Positions 24,693-32,492 of a stretch of DNA of 64,000 nt are shown here, one piece after another. The translations under genes and the position numbers were made by a program. The first letter of the stretch is position 1, and each line of letters begins with the position of its first letter. Source of the DNA: Bauldia sp. (GTDB taxonomy: Bacteria; Pseudomonadota; Alphaproteobacteria; Rhizobiales; Kaistiaceae); contig JBBCGQ010000001.1 of NCBI GenBank assembly GCA_037200845.1, positions 2,616,237-2,680,236 of the forward strand. Reading direction: 5' to 3'. The notes under the pieces were generated by a model that did no database searches, had not been told where the DNA came from, and saw nothing but the letters and a program-made list of their open reading frames with translations.

Positions 24693-24914
24693 ATGTCGAT
24701 GCGCCAGAACGGCACCGTGAAATTCTTCAATGCGTCGAAGGGTTACGGCTTCATCACCCCCGACGACGGCAGCAAGGACGTCTTCGTCCACGTCACCGCG
24801 GTAGAGCGCTCCGGCCTCGGCGCGCTCGCCGACGGCCAGCGGGTCTCCTTCGAAACCGAACCCGACAAACGCGGCAAGGGACCGAAGGCAATCGACCTTC
24901 AACCGGCGAGTTGA
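24693..24914 (+). CDS. Cold-shock domain protein (CspA family)
   Basis: 73 residues, a single OB-fold cold-shock domain with RNP1 KGYGFITP and RNP2 VFVHVTAV. It acts as an RNA chaperone and antiterminator. The 5' leader of at least 90 bp upstream contains a GC-rich inverted repeat (GGCGGGCTTCAGCCC), as cold-shock mRNAs often have structured leaders. A rho-independent terminator follows at 24943-24967. Two closely spaced ATGs (24693 and 24699) both fit, and the first follows GGAAGG. Confidence 0.93.
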   Translation: MSMRQNGTVKFFNASKGYGFITPDDGSKDVFVHVTAVERSGLGALADGQRVSFETEPDKRGKGPKAIDLQPAS

Positions 24915-24942
24915 TCGACACCGCACGCGGCACACTTTTCGA

Positions 24943-24967
24943 GCCGCCGGATTTCCGGCGGCTTTTT
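24943..24967 (+). terminator. Rho-independent terminator of the cold-shock gene
   Basis: Stem GCCGCCGG-ATTT-CCGGCGGC followed by five T, 29 bp after the stop codon. Confidence 0.85.
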
Positions 24968-24983
24968 GTGCGTCCCCTCCAAC

Positions 24984-25019
24984 GTCATCCTTCGGCGCGG
25001 CGAGGCGCGACCGGTGGCG
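24984..25019. repeat. Family E repeat, partial copy 1
   Basis: GTCATCCTTCGGCGCGGCGA followed by GGCGCGACCGG: a diverged version of the 41-bp element that frames the GIY-YIG gene, lying about 40 bp outside the left terminal copy and in the same orientation. Confidence 0.6.
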
Positions 25020-25056
25020 AGATAGCGCTATTGAGCGAGCGCCGCCTTCCCTCCAC

Positions 25057-25097
25057 TGTCATCCTTCGGCGGCGCGGAGCGCCGACCGGAGGACCAC
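25057..25097 (+). repeat. Family E terminal inverted repeat, left
   Basis: Runs from CTGTCATCCTTCGGCGGCGC to CCGACCGGAGGACCA, containing the hairpin core GGCGC-GGA-GCGCC. Confidence 0.85.
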
Positions 25098-25104
25098 GAT
25101 CAAT

Positions 25105-25389
25105 TTACGCCAGCGTTGAGTACAGGTCGTCCCACTCCACATTGGCCCTCTCGATCAGCGCGACTTTCCATTCTCGCTTCCAGTGCTTCAGACGCTTCTC
25201 GCGATGGATCGCCTCATTGATATCGGCGAACTCCTCGAAGTGGACGAGCAGCTTGAGGCCATGAGTCTTTGTGAAGCCCGGCACCAATCCTTCGCGGTGT
25301 TCCCAAGCGCGGCGCACGATATCGTTCGTCACACCAACGTAGAGCGTGCCGTGCCGACGGTTGGCCATGATGTAAACGTAATACGCCAT
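25105..25389 (-). CDS. GIY-YIG nuclease family protein (UPF0213/YhbQ-like)
   Basis: 94 residues, a free-standing GIY-YIG domain. Motif 1 is YYVYIM near residue 4 and the partner motif LYVGVT near residue 16. The catalytic Arg lies in NDIVRRAWEHR and the metal-binding Glu in INEAIHREKRLKHW. Relatives cut DNA at branched or specific sites. The gene fills almost exactly the space between two inverted family E repeats, about 50 bp from a third copy. It could cut at these repeats, in the way TnpA(REP)/RAYT transposases act on their REP hairpins, but that is inference. Confidence 0.88.
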   Translation of the reverse strand: MAYYVYIMANRRHGTLYVGVTNDIVRRAWEHREGLVPGFTKTHGLKLLVHFEEFADINEAIHREKRLKHWKREWKVALIERANVEWDDLYSTLA

Positions 25390-25402
25390 CGCTTGGTCTC
25401 AC

Positions 25403-25443
25403 TGGTCCTCCGGTCGGCGCTTCGCGCCGCCGAAGGATGACAG
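25403..25443 (-). repeat. Family E terminal inverted repeat, right
   Basis: Reverse complement of the left copy with one mismatch in the hairpin loop region (GCGCGAAGCGC instead of GCGCGGAGCGC). Confidence 0.85.
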
Positions 25444-25535
25444 TCGAGAGGAGGCGGCGCTGGCGGAATGAGAAGAGGCGAAGGCGATCGAGCCGACCGC
25501 ACCTGTCGCCTCCCGCAAGGTCGGCAAGATAGGCC

Positions 25536-26435
25536 CTACCCGTTCGCGGCCATCGCGTGCTGCTTCGGGGTCACCGCGGCCGAATAGTCTTCCATCAGCG
25601 TCTTGCTGATCTGGCCCGGCGTGAAGCGGTACTGGGCGACCTCGGAGACCGGCGTCACTTCCGCGGCGGTGCCGGTGAGGAAGCATTCGCTGAAGCCGGC
25701 CATTTCCTCCGGCATGATCGCGCGCTCGACGACCTTCAGGCCGCGCGCCCGCGCGAGGTCGATGACCGTGCGGCGCGTGATGCCGTCGAGGAAGCAGTCC
25801 GGCGTCGGCGTGTGGAGGACGCCGTCCTTGACGAAGAAGACGTTGGCGCCGGTGGCTTCCGCGATCTGGCCGCGCCAGTCGAGCATCAGCGCGTCGGCGT
25901 AGCCTTTGCGCTCCGCCTCGTGCTTGGAGATCGTGCAGATCATGTAGAGGCCGGACGCCTTCGATTTCGACGGCTCGGTCACCGGATCCGGACGGCGGTA
26001 TTTCGCCATGTCGAGGCGGATGCCCTTCAGCCGCTCCTCCGGCTTGAAGTAGGACGGCCAGTCCCACACCGCGATCGCGCAATGGATCGTGTTGTTCTGC
26101 GCCGAGACGCCCATCATCTCGCTGCCGCGCCAGGCGATCGGGCGCACGTACGCGTCGATCATGTTCTGGCGGACGAGCAGTTCGGCCGTCGCCTTGTTGA
26201 TCGTATCGACCGAATACGGAATGTCGAAGCCGAGCAGCCGCGCCGATTCGTGCAGGCGCTTGGTGTGCTCGTCGAGCTTGAAGACGACGCCGCCATAGGC
26301 GCGCTCGCCCTCGAAGACCGAGCTGGCATAGTGCAGCCCGTGGGTCAGCACGTGAATCTTGGCGTCGGCCCAGGGCACGAAAACCCCGTCCATCCAGATG
26401 ACACCGGGCCGATTATCGAAGGGCTGCGCAGCCAT
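25536..26435 (-). CDS. ilvE: Branched-chain-amino-acid aminotransferase
   Basis: 299 residues, fold-type IV PLP enzyme: VIWMDGVFVPWADAKIHVL at the start, PLP-Lys region SKASGLYMICTISKHEA near residue 155, cofactor-phosphate loops QIAEATGANVFFV and GITRRTVIDLARARG. It catalyses the last step of Leu, Ile and Val synthesis and the first of their breakdown. Length and motifs are normal. Divergent from petP across 219 bases, which probably hold both promoters. Confidence 0.93.
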   Translation of the reverse strand: MAAQPFDNRPGVIWMDGVFVPWADAKIHVLTHGLHYASSVFEGERAYGGVVFKLDEHTKRLHESARLLGFDIPYSVDTINKATAELLVRQNMIDAYVRPIAWRGSEMMGVSAQNNTIHCAIAVWDWPSYFKPEERLKGIRLDMAKYRRPDPVTEPSKSKASGLYMICTISKHEAERKGYADALMLDWRGQIAEATGANVFFVKDGVLHTPTPDCFLDGITRRTVIDLARARGLKVVERAIMPEEMAGFSECFLTGTAAEVTPVSEVAQYRFTPGQISKTLMEDYSAAVTPKQHAMAANG

Positions 26436-26654
26436 GGAACCGTTCTCCTCACCTGACCTAGGGCTCTTCTTATCTAGCCCCTTTTGGCGCTTGTCCGCTG
26501 GGGCCCGACATTTTGCGTCGCACCCCGATCGTCGTTATGGTGCCGCGCACCAAGAGATTCCGCGGAAACGACGCTAAAGGAAGCGCCGCGCGGCGTGTTC
26601 GTTCGTTGCGCCGCGAGCCTCGTTTTCGTAACAAACGACCGAAAATATGTCAAC

Positions 26655-27194
26655 ATGGCTGACGTAAATTTGAAAGAGACCGCAGCGACGGCAAAACGGG
26701 CGAAAGGCGGGGCCACCCTCGTCACCGCGCCGCTCTCCGCGAGCGACCAGCCCGAGATCCAGTTCATCGAGCTTCTCTTCTTTGCCTATCGCGACTTCAT
26801 CTCCGATCCCGACGCGGCGCTGCTGAGCTACGGCTTCGGCCGCGCCCACCATCGCGTCATCCACTTCGTCAACCGCAATCCGGGCATCCGCGTCGCCGAT
26901 CTCCTCGACATATTGAAGATCACCAAGCAGAGCCTCGGCCGCGTGCTGAAGCAACTCGTCGACAACGGCTTCATCGAGCAGAAGACCGGGCCTACCGACC
27001 GCCGCCAGCGTCTGCTCTATCCGACCGAGTCCGGCCGCGCGCTGGCGCTCCGCCTCATCGACCTGCAGGCCGCCCGCATCGGTAAGGCGCTGGCCTCGCT
27101 CTCGCCCGAGGGCCAGGTCGCCGCGGAAAAATTCCTGCGCGCCGTCATCGACAGCGGCGAGCGCGACAAGGTCGCCCACCTGATCGAGCGTTGA
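26655..27194 (+). CDS. petP: MarR-family regulator, PetP-like
   Basis: 179 residues. A winged-helix MarR fold at about residues 40-150 (FGRAHHRVIHFVNRNPGIRVADLLDILKITKQSLGRVLKQLVDNGFIEQ, then the wing with DRRQRLLYPTESG). It matches the PetP protein encoded with petR in alphaproteobacteria. No Shine-Dalgarno is visible ahead of the ATG at 26655, so a leaderless mRNA or another start is possible. The stop overlaps a TTG that could begin petR. Confidence 0.85.
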   Translation: MADVNLKETAATAKRAKGGATLVTAPLSASDQPEIQFIELLFFAYRDFISDPDAALLSYGFGRAHHRVIHFVNRNPGIRVADLLDILKITKQSLGRVLKQLVDNGFIEQKTGPTDRRQRLLYPTESGRALALRLIDLQAARIGKALASLSPEGQVAAEKFLRAVIDSGERDKVAHLIER

Positions 27195-27202
27195 GCGTAG
27201 CT

Positions 27203-27943
27203 ATGTCGACCACCGAAGCCCCTGCCCCGACGGCCGCCCAGGCTGGCGATCGTCCGCTTTCCGACGACGCGCCGCACCTGCTCGTCATCGACGACGACAA
27301 GCGCATCCGCACGCTGCTGTCGCGCTATCTGGGCGACCACGGGTTCCGCGTCTCCATCGCCGCCAACGCCGCCGAGGCGCGCCAGCGGCTCGCCGGCCTC
27401 GCCTTCGATCTGCTGATCGTCGACGTCATGATGCCGGGCGAAGACGGCATGGCGCTGGTCCGGTCGCTGCGCGAGACGATGACCGTGCCGATCCTGATGC
27501 TGACCGCACGCACCGAAAGCGAAAGCCGCATCGCCGGGCTGGAGTCGGGCGCCGACGACTATGTGTCGAAGCCGTTCGAGCCGCGCGAGCTGCTGCTCAG
27601 GATCAACAATATCCTGAAGCGCAGCGTGCCCTCGACCAAGCCGCTGATCGAGCAGGTGTCGTTCGGCCCGTTCACCTTCAACCGCGAGCGGCTCGAGCTG
27701 AAGCGCGCCGGCGAGCCGGTGCGGCTCACCGAACGCGAGCGCCAGATCATGGCGATCTTCGCCGCGGTGCCCGGCGAAACCGTGCCGCGCGACAAGCTGG
27801 TCGTATCGACCGGTCCGAGCGGCGAACGCACCGTCGATGTGCAGATCAATCGCCTGCGCCGCAAGATCGAGGCCGATCCCGGCAACCCGCTCTATCTCCA
27901 GACCGTGCGCGGCATCGGCTATCGCCTGGCGATCGCCGTCTAG
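27203..27943 (+). CDS. petR: Two-component response regulator, OmpR class (PetR-like)
   Basis: 246 residues from the ATG at 27203. A TTG at 27191 overlapping the petP stop would add four. Receiver domain with acidic pair DDD (LLVIDDDKRIRTLL), phospho-acceptor Asp in LLIVDVMMPGEDG and Lys in DDYVSKPFEPREL. The C-terminal OmpR-type winged helix has LTERERQIMAIFAAVPGE and VDVQINRLRRKIE. It receives phosphate from the kinase directly downstream. In Rhodobacter capsulatus petR is needed for bc1 cytochrome expression, and here the pet structural genes are about 25 kb away. Confidence 0.9.
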   Translation: MSTTEAPAPTAAQAGDRPLSDDAPHLLVIDDDKRIRTLLSRYLGDHGFRVSIAANAAEARQRLAGLAFDLLIVDVMMPGEDGMALVRSLRETMTVPILMLTARTESESRIAGLESGADDYVSKPFEPRELLLRINNILKRSVPSTKPLIEQVSFGPFTFNRERLELKRAGEPVRLTERERQIMAIFAAVPGETVPRDKLVVSTGPSGERTVDVQINRLRRKIEADPGNPLYLQTVRGIGYRLAIAV

Positions 27944-27953
27944 GACCGGCGCG

Positions 27954-29333
27954 ATGGCGACGACCATCGACGAACTCCCGGCTTCCGCTCCCGGCATCCG
28001 CGGCGTCTACGGCCGCGCCGCGCGCGCCATGGGCGCCGTCATGCCCAAGGGCCTGTTCGCCCGCTCGCTTATCATCATCATCGCCCCGGTCGTGCTGCTC
28101 CAGTCGCTGGTCGCCTTCGTCTTCATGGAGCGCAACTGGCAGGACGTGACGCAGCGCCTGTCGGCGGCGACCGCCGGCGAGATCGCGGCAATCGTCGACA
28201 TCATCGAGCGCTACCCGCAGCAGCCGGATTTCTCCGATGTCGTCGACATCGCCGCCTCGCGCTTCGGGCTGAACATTGCCGTGCTGCCGCCGGAGCCGCT
28301 CCCCCCCGCCGGGCCAAAGCCGTTCTTCTCGCCGCTCGACCGCATGCTCAGCCAGGAGATCACGCGCGCGGTCGGCAAGCCGTTCTGGATCGACACCGTC
28401 GGCCGCTCCAACCTCGTCGAGATCCGCATCCAGCTTGCCCGCAACGTGCTCCGCGTCTTCGCGCCGCGCAGCCAGACCTATGCCTCGAACGCCCTCATCT
28501 TCATCTCCGCGATGGTCGCGACCAGCGTCGTGCTGCTCGCCATCGCTATCGTTTTCCTGCGCAACCAGATCCGCCCCATCCTCAAGCTGACCGCCGCCGT
28601 CGACAACTTCGGCAAGGGCCGCGCCGTCGGCGACTTCGCCCCGCGCGGCGCCCGCGAGGTGCGCCAGGCGACCGTCGCCTTCCACCTGATGCGCGAGCGT
28701 GTCGAGCGCCAGATGGAGCAGCGCACCGCGATGCTCGCCGGCGTCAGCCACGACCTGCGCACGGTGCTGACGCGGCTCAAGCTGCAACTCGCGCTGCTCG
28801 AGGGCAGCGAGGACGTCGTCGCGATGAAGAGCGACGTCGCCGACATGGACAAGATGCTGGAGGGCTACCTCGCCTTCGCCCGCGGCCAGAGCGACGAGGA
28901 CGCGGTGCCGACCGATATCGCCGCGATGCTGCGCGACATCACGCAGGAATCGCGCGTCTCCGGCCACGACACCGAGTACGCCTTCTCCGGCGATCCGACC
29001 GTGCGGCTGCGCCCGCAGAGCTTCAAGCGCTGCATCGCCAACCTCGTCTCCAATGCCGGTCGCCACGGCGACAACATCGTCATCCTCGGCCGCCACGCCG
29101 ACGACCACCTGACCGTGACCGTCGACGACGACGGCCCCGGGGTCCCCTTCGAGGAGCAGGAGGCGGTGTTCAAGCCGTTCTACCGCCTCGACAACGCCCG
29201 CAACCTCGACGAAAGCGGCACCGGCCTCGGCCTGCCGATCGCGCGCGACATCGCCCGCAGCCATGGCGGCGACATCGCGCTGTCCGACAGCCCGATGGGT
29301 GGGCTTAGAGTGACGGTGACTATTCCGGCGTAG
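27954..29333 (+). CDS. EnvZ-like sensor histidine kinase
   Basis: 459 residues from the ATG ten bases after petR. Membrane helices at about 34-54 and 175-200 enclose a periplasmic domain. HAMP follows, then the H-box GVSHDLRTVLTRLKLQLALLE, the N-box NLVSNAGRHGD, and the G-boxes DDDGPGVPFEEQEAVFKPFYRL and GTGLGLPIARDIARS. The residue after HDLRT is Val instead of the common Pro, a substitution also usual in related alphaproteobacterial EnvZ-like kinases. It is the cognate kinase of petR by position. The signal is unknown. Confidence 0.9.
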   Translation: MATTIDELPASAPGIRGVYGRAARAMGAVMPKGLFARSLIIIIAPVVLLQSLVAFVFMERNWQDVTQRLSAATAGEIAAIVDIIERYPQQPDFSDVVDIAASRFGLNIAVLPPEPLPPAGPKPFFSPLDRMLSQEITRAVGKPFWIDTVGRSNLVEIRIQLARNVLRVFAPRSQTYASNALIFISAMVATSVVLLAIAIVFLRNQIRPILKLTAAVDNFGKGRAVGDFAPRGAREVRQATVAFHLMRERVERQMEQRTAMLAGVSHDLRTVLTRLKLQLALLEGSEDVVAMKSDVADMDKMLEGYLAFARGQSDEDAVPTDIAAMLRDITQESRVSGHDTEYAFSGDPTVRLRPQSFKRCIANLVSNAGRHGDNIVILGRHADDHLTVTVDDDGPGVPFEEQEAVFKPFYRLDNARNLDESGTGLGLPIARDIARSHGGDIALSDSPMGGLRVTVTIPA

Positions 29334-29351
29334 GCGACTATCTTTGTCACC

Positions 29352-29624
29352 ATGGGTGCCGCGACACGGAAGATCGAGGTTGACGAGGAGACCGCTGCCA
29401 CGCTGGAGAAGCGGGCGGCGGAGATCGGCATGAGCGTGCCCGATCTTGTGGCTTGGCTGGTGCACGAGGAGCAAAAGCCGTTCGAGCTTTCGCCGGAGGA
29501 TTTGGCGGAGCTGGACCGTCGTTCGGAAGCTGCCCGCACCGAGCCGAATGTGCCTCACGAAGACGTGGTCCGGTGGCTCAAGACGTGGGGCACGCCTGAC
29601 TACAAGCCGTGGTTCAAGGATTGA
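29352..29624 (+). CDS. Antitoxin of a ParE/RelE-type pair
   Basis: 90 residues. The N-terminal half (RKIEVDEETAATLEKRAAEIGMSVPDLVAWLVHEE) has the strand-helix-helix pattern of ribbon-helix-helix DNA-binding antitoxins. The acidic C-terminal half (LSPEDLAELDRRSEAARTEPNVPHEDVVRWLKTW) would wrap the toxin. Its stop overlaps the toxin start, the usual arrangement. It would neutralise the toxin and repress the operon. Confidence 0.8.
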   Translation: MGAATRKIEVDEETAATLEKRAAEIGMSVPDLVAWLVHEEQKPFELSPEDLAELDRRSEAARTEPNVPHEDVVRWLKTWGTPDYKPWFKD

Positions 29625-29911
29625 CGCTCAAGTGGTCGTCACGGTCGCTGCGTGATTTGCAGCGATTTGCCGAATTCCTTCAGCCGGAGCACCCCGAACT
29701 CGCCACGCGAATCGCCGACGAGATCGTCGGCAGGATGTCGACGTTGGCGGACTTCCCGCGGCTAGGACCGCGAATCGCCGGGCGTGACCGCCACCGCAGT
29801 ATCGCTATCGACGTGCTCGGCGCGGCGTACGTGGTGCAGTATGAGATAGAGGGCGGCACAATACTGGTGCTTCGAGTCTTTCACGCGCGCGAACATCGTC
29901 CGATAGAATAG
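29621..29911 (+). CDS. ParE/RelE-family toxin
   Basis: 96 residues if initiated at the TTG at 29621, which shares bases with the antitoxin TGA. A GTG at 29609 would add four residues. Family pattern: LKWSSRSLRDLQRFAEFLQPEHPELATRIADEI, LADFPRLGPRIAGRDRHRSIAID, AYVVQYEIEGGTILVLRVFHAREHR. RelE members cleave ribosome-bound mRNA and ParE members poison gyrase. The missing RelE catalytic signature favours ParE, but this is not settled. Confidence 0.8.
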   Translation: MTLKWSSRSLRDLQRFAEFLQPEHPELATRIADEIVGRMSTLADFPRLGPRIAGRDRHRSIAIDVLGAAYVVQYEIEGGTILVLRVFHAREHRPIE

Positions 29912-29955
29912 CGACGGTTCGGACGTGCCCGACCGATACGGCAGGGAGGCCGACA

Positions 29956-30822
29956 ATGCCGACGAACGCTGCCGCGGTGACCAAGCTCGCATTGCTGATC
30001 GACGGCGACAACGTCAGCGCCACCTACATGCCGCTCATCATGCGCGAGGCCGAGATGATCGGTGTCGTCGCCATCCGCCGCATCTACGGCCAGTTCAAGA
30101 GCGGCAAGATGAAGTCGTGGCTGAAGCAACTCGACGTGTTCGACCTGACGCCGGTCAACGTCTCGCCGCTGACGCGCGGTAAGAACGCCACCGACATGAA
30201 GCTGGTCATCGAGGCGATGGACATGCTCGGCGGCCGCGGCTTCGACGGCTTCCTGATCGCGTCGAGCGACGGCGACTTCACGCCGCTGGTCGCCCGCATC
30301 CGCGCCAGCGCCGTCGCCTGCTACGGCTTCGGCATGAAGAAGGCGCCGGCGGCCTACAAGGCGGAGTTCGACCGGTTCTTCGAATGCGACACCGCGTTGG
30401 CGGCGGAGAAGAAGGCCGCGCCGCGGCGCGCCGCGGCGGCCCCTGCCCCGAAGCCGGCCGCGCCGACGCCGGTTCGCGCCGCGCCGCGACAGGCGCCTGC
30501 CGCGAAGCCGGTCGCGACTGCGCCCGCCACAGCAACGGCACCTGCCCCCGCGCCTCAGCGCGTGCGGCGCGCTCCCCAGCCGGCGACCCCGAAGCTGCCG
30601 ATACCGGCGGCGGAAATTCTCTCCGCCATAGACGAGGTGCGCGAGTCCGACGGTTGGTCGCATCTGGGCTCGGTGAGCAACGAGGTGCGCCGCCGCGTCG
30701 GGGACTTTTCGCCCAAGAAGCACGGCCACGCGACGCTGAAGAAACTCGTCGCCGCGATGCCCGACGTGGAACTGCACACGACCCCGAACGGCACGGCGTT
30801 CGTGCGGCGGCGTTCGCCCTAG
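29956..30822 (+). CDS. NYN-domain RNase-like protein with C-terminal OST-HTH/LOTUS domain
   Basis: 288 residues. The N-terminal NYN (PIN-like) domain at about 10-135 shows all expected acidic positions: ALLIDGDNVSATYMP, KNATDMKLVIEAMDML and IASSDGDFTPLVARIR. An Ala/Pro-rich linker (about 150-215) leads to a LOTUS domain at about 220-288 (AEILSAIDEVRESDGWSHLGSVSNEVRRRV...SPKKHGHATLKKLVAA). The same pairing occurs in animal MARF1-type proteins, where NYN cuts RNA and LOTUS binds it. Its stop overlaps the stop of the convergent tRNA-binding-protein gene by four bases. Confidence 0.88.
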   Translation: MPTNAAAVTKLALLIDGDNVSATYMPLIMREAEMIGVVAIRRIYGQFKSGKMKSWLKQLDVFDLTPVNVSPLTRGKNATDMKLVIEAMDMLGGRGFDGFLIASSDGDFTPLVARIRASAVACYGFGMKKAPAAYKAEFDRFFECDTALAAEKKAAPRRAAAAPAPKPAAPTPVRAAPRQAPAAKPVATAPATATAPAPAPQRVRRAPQPATPKLPIPAAEILSAIDEVRESDGWSHLGSVSNEVRRRVGDFSPKKHGHATLKKLVAAMPDVELHTTPNGTAFVRRRSP

Positions 30823-31175
30823 AACAGCCGCCCGCCGTCCGGCACGGCGAGCGACGGGCCGATCAGCACGACCTCGCCCTTCTCGTCGGGGAATCCCAAC
30901 GTCAGCACCTCGGACATGAACGGCCCGATCTGGCGCGGCGGGAAGTTGACCACCGCCGCGACCTGCTGGCCGACGAGAGTCTCGGGCGTGTAGTGCCTGG
31001 TGATCTGCGCCGACGATTTTCTGCGCCCGATCTCCGGCCCGAAATCGATCACGATCTGGTAGGCGGGCTTGCGCGCCTCCGGGAACGTGCGCGCCTCGAC
31101 GATGGTGCCGACGCGGATATCGACCTTGAGGAAATCGTCGAACTTGATCTGCGCTGCGGGCTTGTTCTCCGCCAT
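30819..31175 (-). CDS. tRNA-binding domain protein (CsaA-like)
   Basis: 118 residues, an OB-fold EMAP/CsaA-type tRNA-binding domain: IKFDDFLKVDIRVGTIVEA, YQIVIDFGPEIGRRKSSAQI and VVNFPPRQIGPFMSEVLTLG. CsaA-type proteins are dimeric and bind tRNA, with chaperone activity described for Bacillus CsaA. The ATG at 31175 lies two bases after the proC stop, so both genes form one operon. Length is standard. Confidence 0.9.
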   Translation of the reverse strand: MAENKPAAQIKFDDFLKVDIRVGTIVEARTFPEARKPAYQIVIDFGPEIGRRKSSAQITRHYTPETLVGQQVAAVVNFPPRQIGPFMSEVLTLGFPDEKGEVVLIGPSLAVPDGGRLF

Positions 31176-31177
31176 GG

Positions 31178-32008
31178 CTACTTCGCCAGCTCGCGCGAGC
31201 GCTTGCGCGCCGCGGCGACTGCCTTCTTCATCAGCGCGGTCAGCCCCGGGCGACCCATCAGCACCTTCAGCGCCGCCGCGGTGGTGCCCTTCGGCGACGT
31301 CACGTTCTGCCGCAGCACGTCGGCGCCGAGGTCCGACTGGTAGAGCAGTTCGCCAGCGCCCTCGACCGTGGCGCGCGCCAGCTTCTCGGCCGCCGCCTTG
31401 TCGAACCCGACCGAGACGGCCGCGGCGGCGAGCGCCTCGACCATGTGGAAAACGTAGGCCGGGCCCGAGCCGGAAACCGCGGTCGCCGAGTCGATCATGC
31501 CTTCCTTCTCGACCCAGATGACATCGCCGACGGCTTCGAGCAGCGTCGTCACCAGCGCCTTCGCCGCCTTGTCGGTGCGCGCGTTGGCGATCGCGACCGT
31601 GATGCCGCGGCCGACCTGCGCCGGCGTGTTCGGGATCGAGCGGACGACGGCGACGTCGCCGATGCCGGCGGCAAGCTGCTTCAGCGTCGTGCCGGCAGCG
31701 ATCGACAGCACGATGGTGTCGCGCCCGACCAGCGGACGGAGGGTCGGCAGCACGTCGCCGATGATCTGAGGCTTCACGGCGACAACGATCACCTTCGCCG
31801 TCGCGCCCGCCGGGACGAACGCATTGGCGGCGAGCCCGGCCTCGGACAGAAACGCGACGCTGTCGGGCGGCGGCGCCGGATCGACGACCAGCACCGCGCG
31901 CTTGTCGAGGCCGTTGTCGAGCCAGCCCTTGAGCAGCGCGCCGCCCATCTTGCCGGCGCCGACGAGGGCCAGGCGCGCGGTGGGGGAGAAGGCGAAGGCG
32001 AGGGTCAT
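31178..32008 (-). CDS. proC: Pyrroline-5-carboxylate reductase
   Basis: 276 residues. Rossmann motif LALVGAGKMGGALLKGW near residue 12, NADP-binding VAVKPQ, and the C-terminal dimer/active-site region VSGSGPAYVFHMVEALAAAAV and RQNVTSPKGTTAAAL. It catalyses the last step of proline synthesis. An in-frame ATG at 32020 would add four residues, and neither start has a convincing ribosome-binding site. Upstream lies a 490-bp repeat island that separates it from ybjN. Confidence 0.93.
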   Translation of the reverse strand: MTLAFAFSPTARLALVGAGKMGGALLKGWLDNGLDKRAVLVVDPAPPPDSVAFLSEAGLAANAFVPAGATAKVIVVAVKPQIIGDVLPTLRPLVGRDTIVLSIAAGTTLKQLAAGIGDVAVVRSIPNTPAQVGRGITVAIANARTDKAAKALVTTLLEAVGDVIWVEKEGMIDSATAVSGSGPAYVFHMVEALAAAAVSVGFDKAAAEKLARATVEGAGELLYQSDLGADVLRQNVTSPKGTTAAALKVLMGRPGLTALMKKAVAAARKRSRELAK

Positions 32009-32059
32009 GGGAGGCGGCATCCGGTGGCGAGGGAGAAATGACTGCCATGACTTCGCGCC

Positions 32060-32092
32060 GTTGTCATTCCCGCGAAGGCGGGAATCCTGCTC
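32060..32092 (+). repeat. Family C hairpin, left half of a split pair
   Basis: GTCATTCCCGCGAAGGCGGG followed by AATCC, again of the form ATTCCC-N8-GGGAAT. Its expected inverted partner is not within 100 bp but about 370 bp away at 32456-32492, with families D and A between. Confidence 0.75.
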
Positions 32093-32098
32093 GTCGCG

Positions 32099-32259
32099 AA
32101 CGCGTCCCCCACCCGCCTCGCTGCGCTCGGCACCCTCCCCGCAAGGGGGAGGGAGGACAAACAACTTCTTCCGTGTTTGTGGAAACGCCGGACGTGCAGC
32201 GAGCATCCCTCCCCCTGCGGGGAGGGTGGCCCGCGAAGCCGGACGGGTGGGGGACTGCC
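32099..32259. repeat. Family D long palindrome
   Basis: About 160 bp, ends GTCCCCCACCCG and CGGGTGGGGGAC, with nested arms CACCCTCCCCGCAAGGGGGA and TCCCTCCCCCTGCGGGGAGGGTGG. Built like family A but with different ends and centre. Only one copy in the window. Confidence 0.75.
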
Positions 32260-32293
32260 TCGCACACCACGACGATGTCATCGTCCATGCGGA

Positions 32294-32443
32294 GTAGAGA
32301 CACCCCTCCCCAAAACGCCTTCGGCGTTTTGACCCTCCCGCAAGGGGAGGGTTCGCTTTGCTGCACGACCCCGACTCCGCTTGAGCCCTCCCCTTGCGGG
32401 AGGGCCAAAACCGCAACGCGGTTTTGGGGAGGGGTGTGCCTCA
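32294..32443. repeat. Family A palindromic repeat, copy 3
   Basis: GAGACACCCCTCCCCAAAACGCC to GGTTTTGGGGAGGGGTGTGCCTC. Orientation is inverted relative to copies 2, 4 and 5, with the AACGCC arm first. Confidence 0.9.
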
Positions 32444-32455
32444 GCGAGCACTGAC

Positions 32456-32492
32456 TTCACCGCCTGGATCCCCGCCTTCGCCGGGAACGGAG
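32456..32492 (-). repeat. Family C hairpin, right half of a split pair
   Basis: CTGGATCCCCGCCTTCGCCGGGAACGG, in the inverted orientation expected for the partner of 32060-32092. It ends a few bases before the ybjN stop codon. Confidence 0.65.

Larger units (their letters stand above)
25056..25443. mobile_element. Putative minimal mobile unit: GIY-YIG gene between 41-bp inverted repeats
   Basis: The left end (25057-25097) and the reverse complement of the right end (25403-25443) agree at 40 of 41 positions. Each end can itself fold (TCCTTCGGCGGCGC against GCGCCGACCGGAGGA with a bulge). The only gene inside is the GIY-YIG nuclease, with 7 bp from left end to stop codon and 13 bp from start codon to right end. 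The 388-bp arrangement resembles a gene carried by its own REP-like termini. Mobility itself is inference. Confidence 0.5.

Noticed and set aside
32060-32492. Possible CRISPR array
   Set aside because: The repeats are palindromes of different families with irregular spacing, not identical direct repeats with unique spacers, and no cas genes are present.
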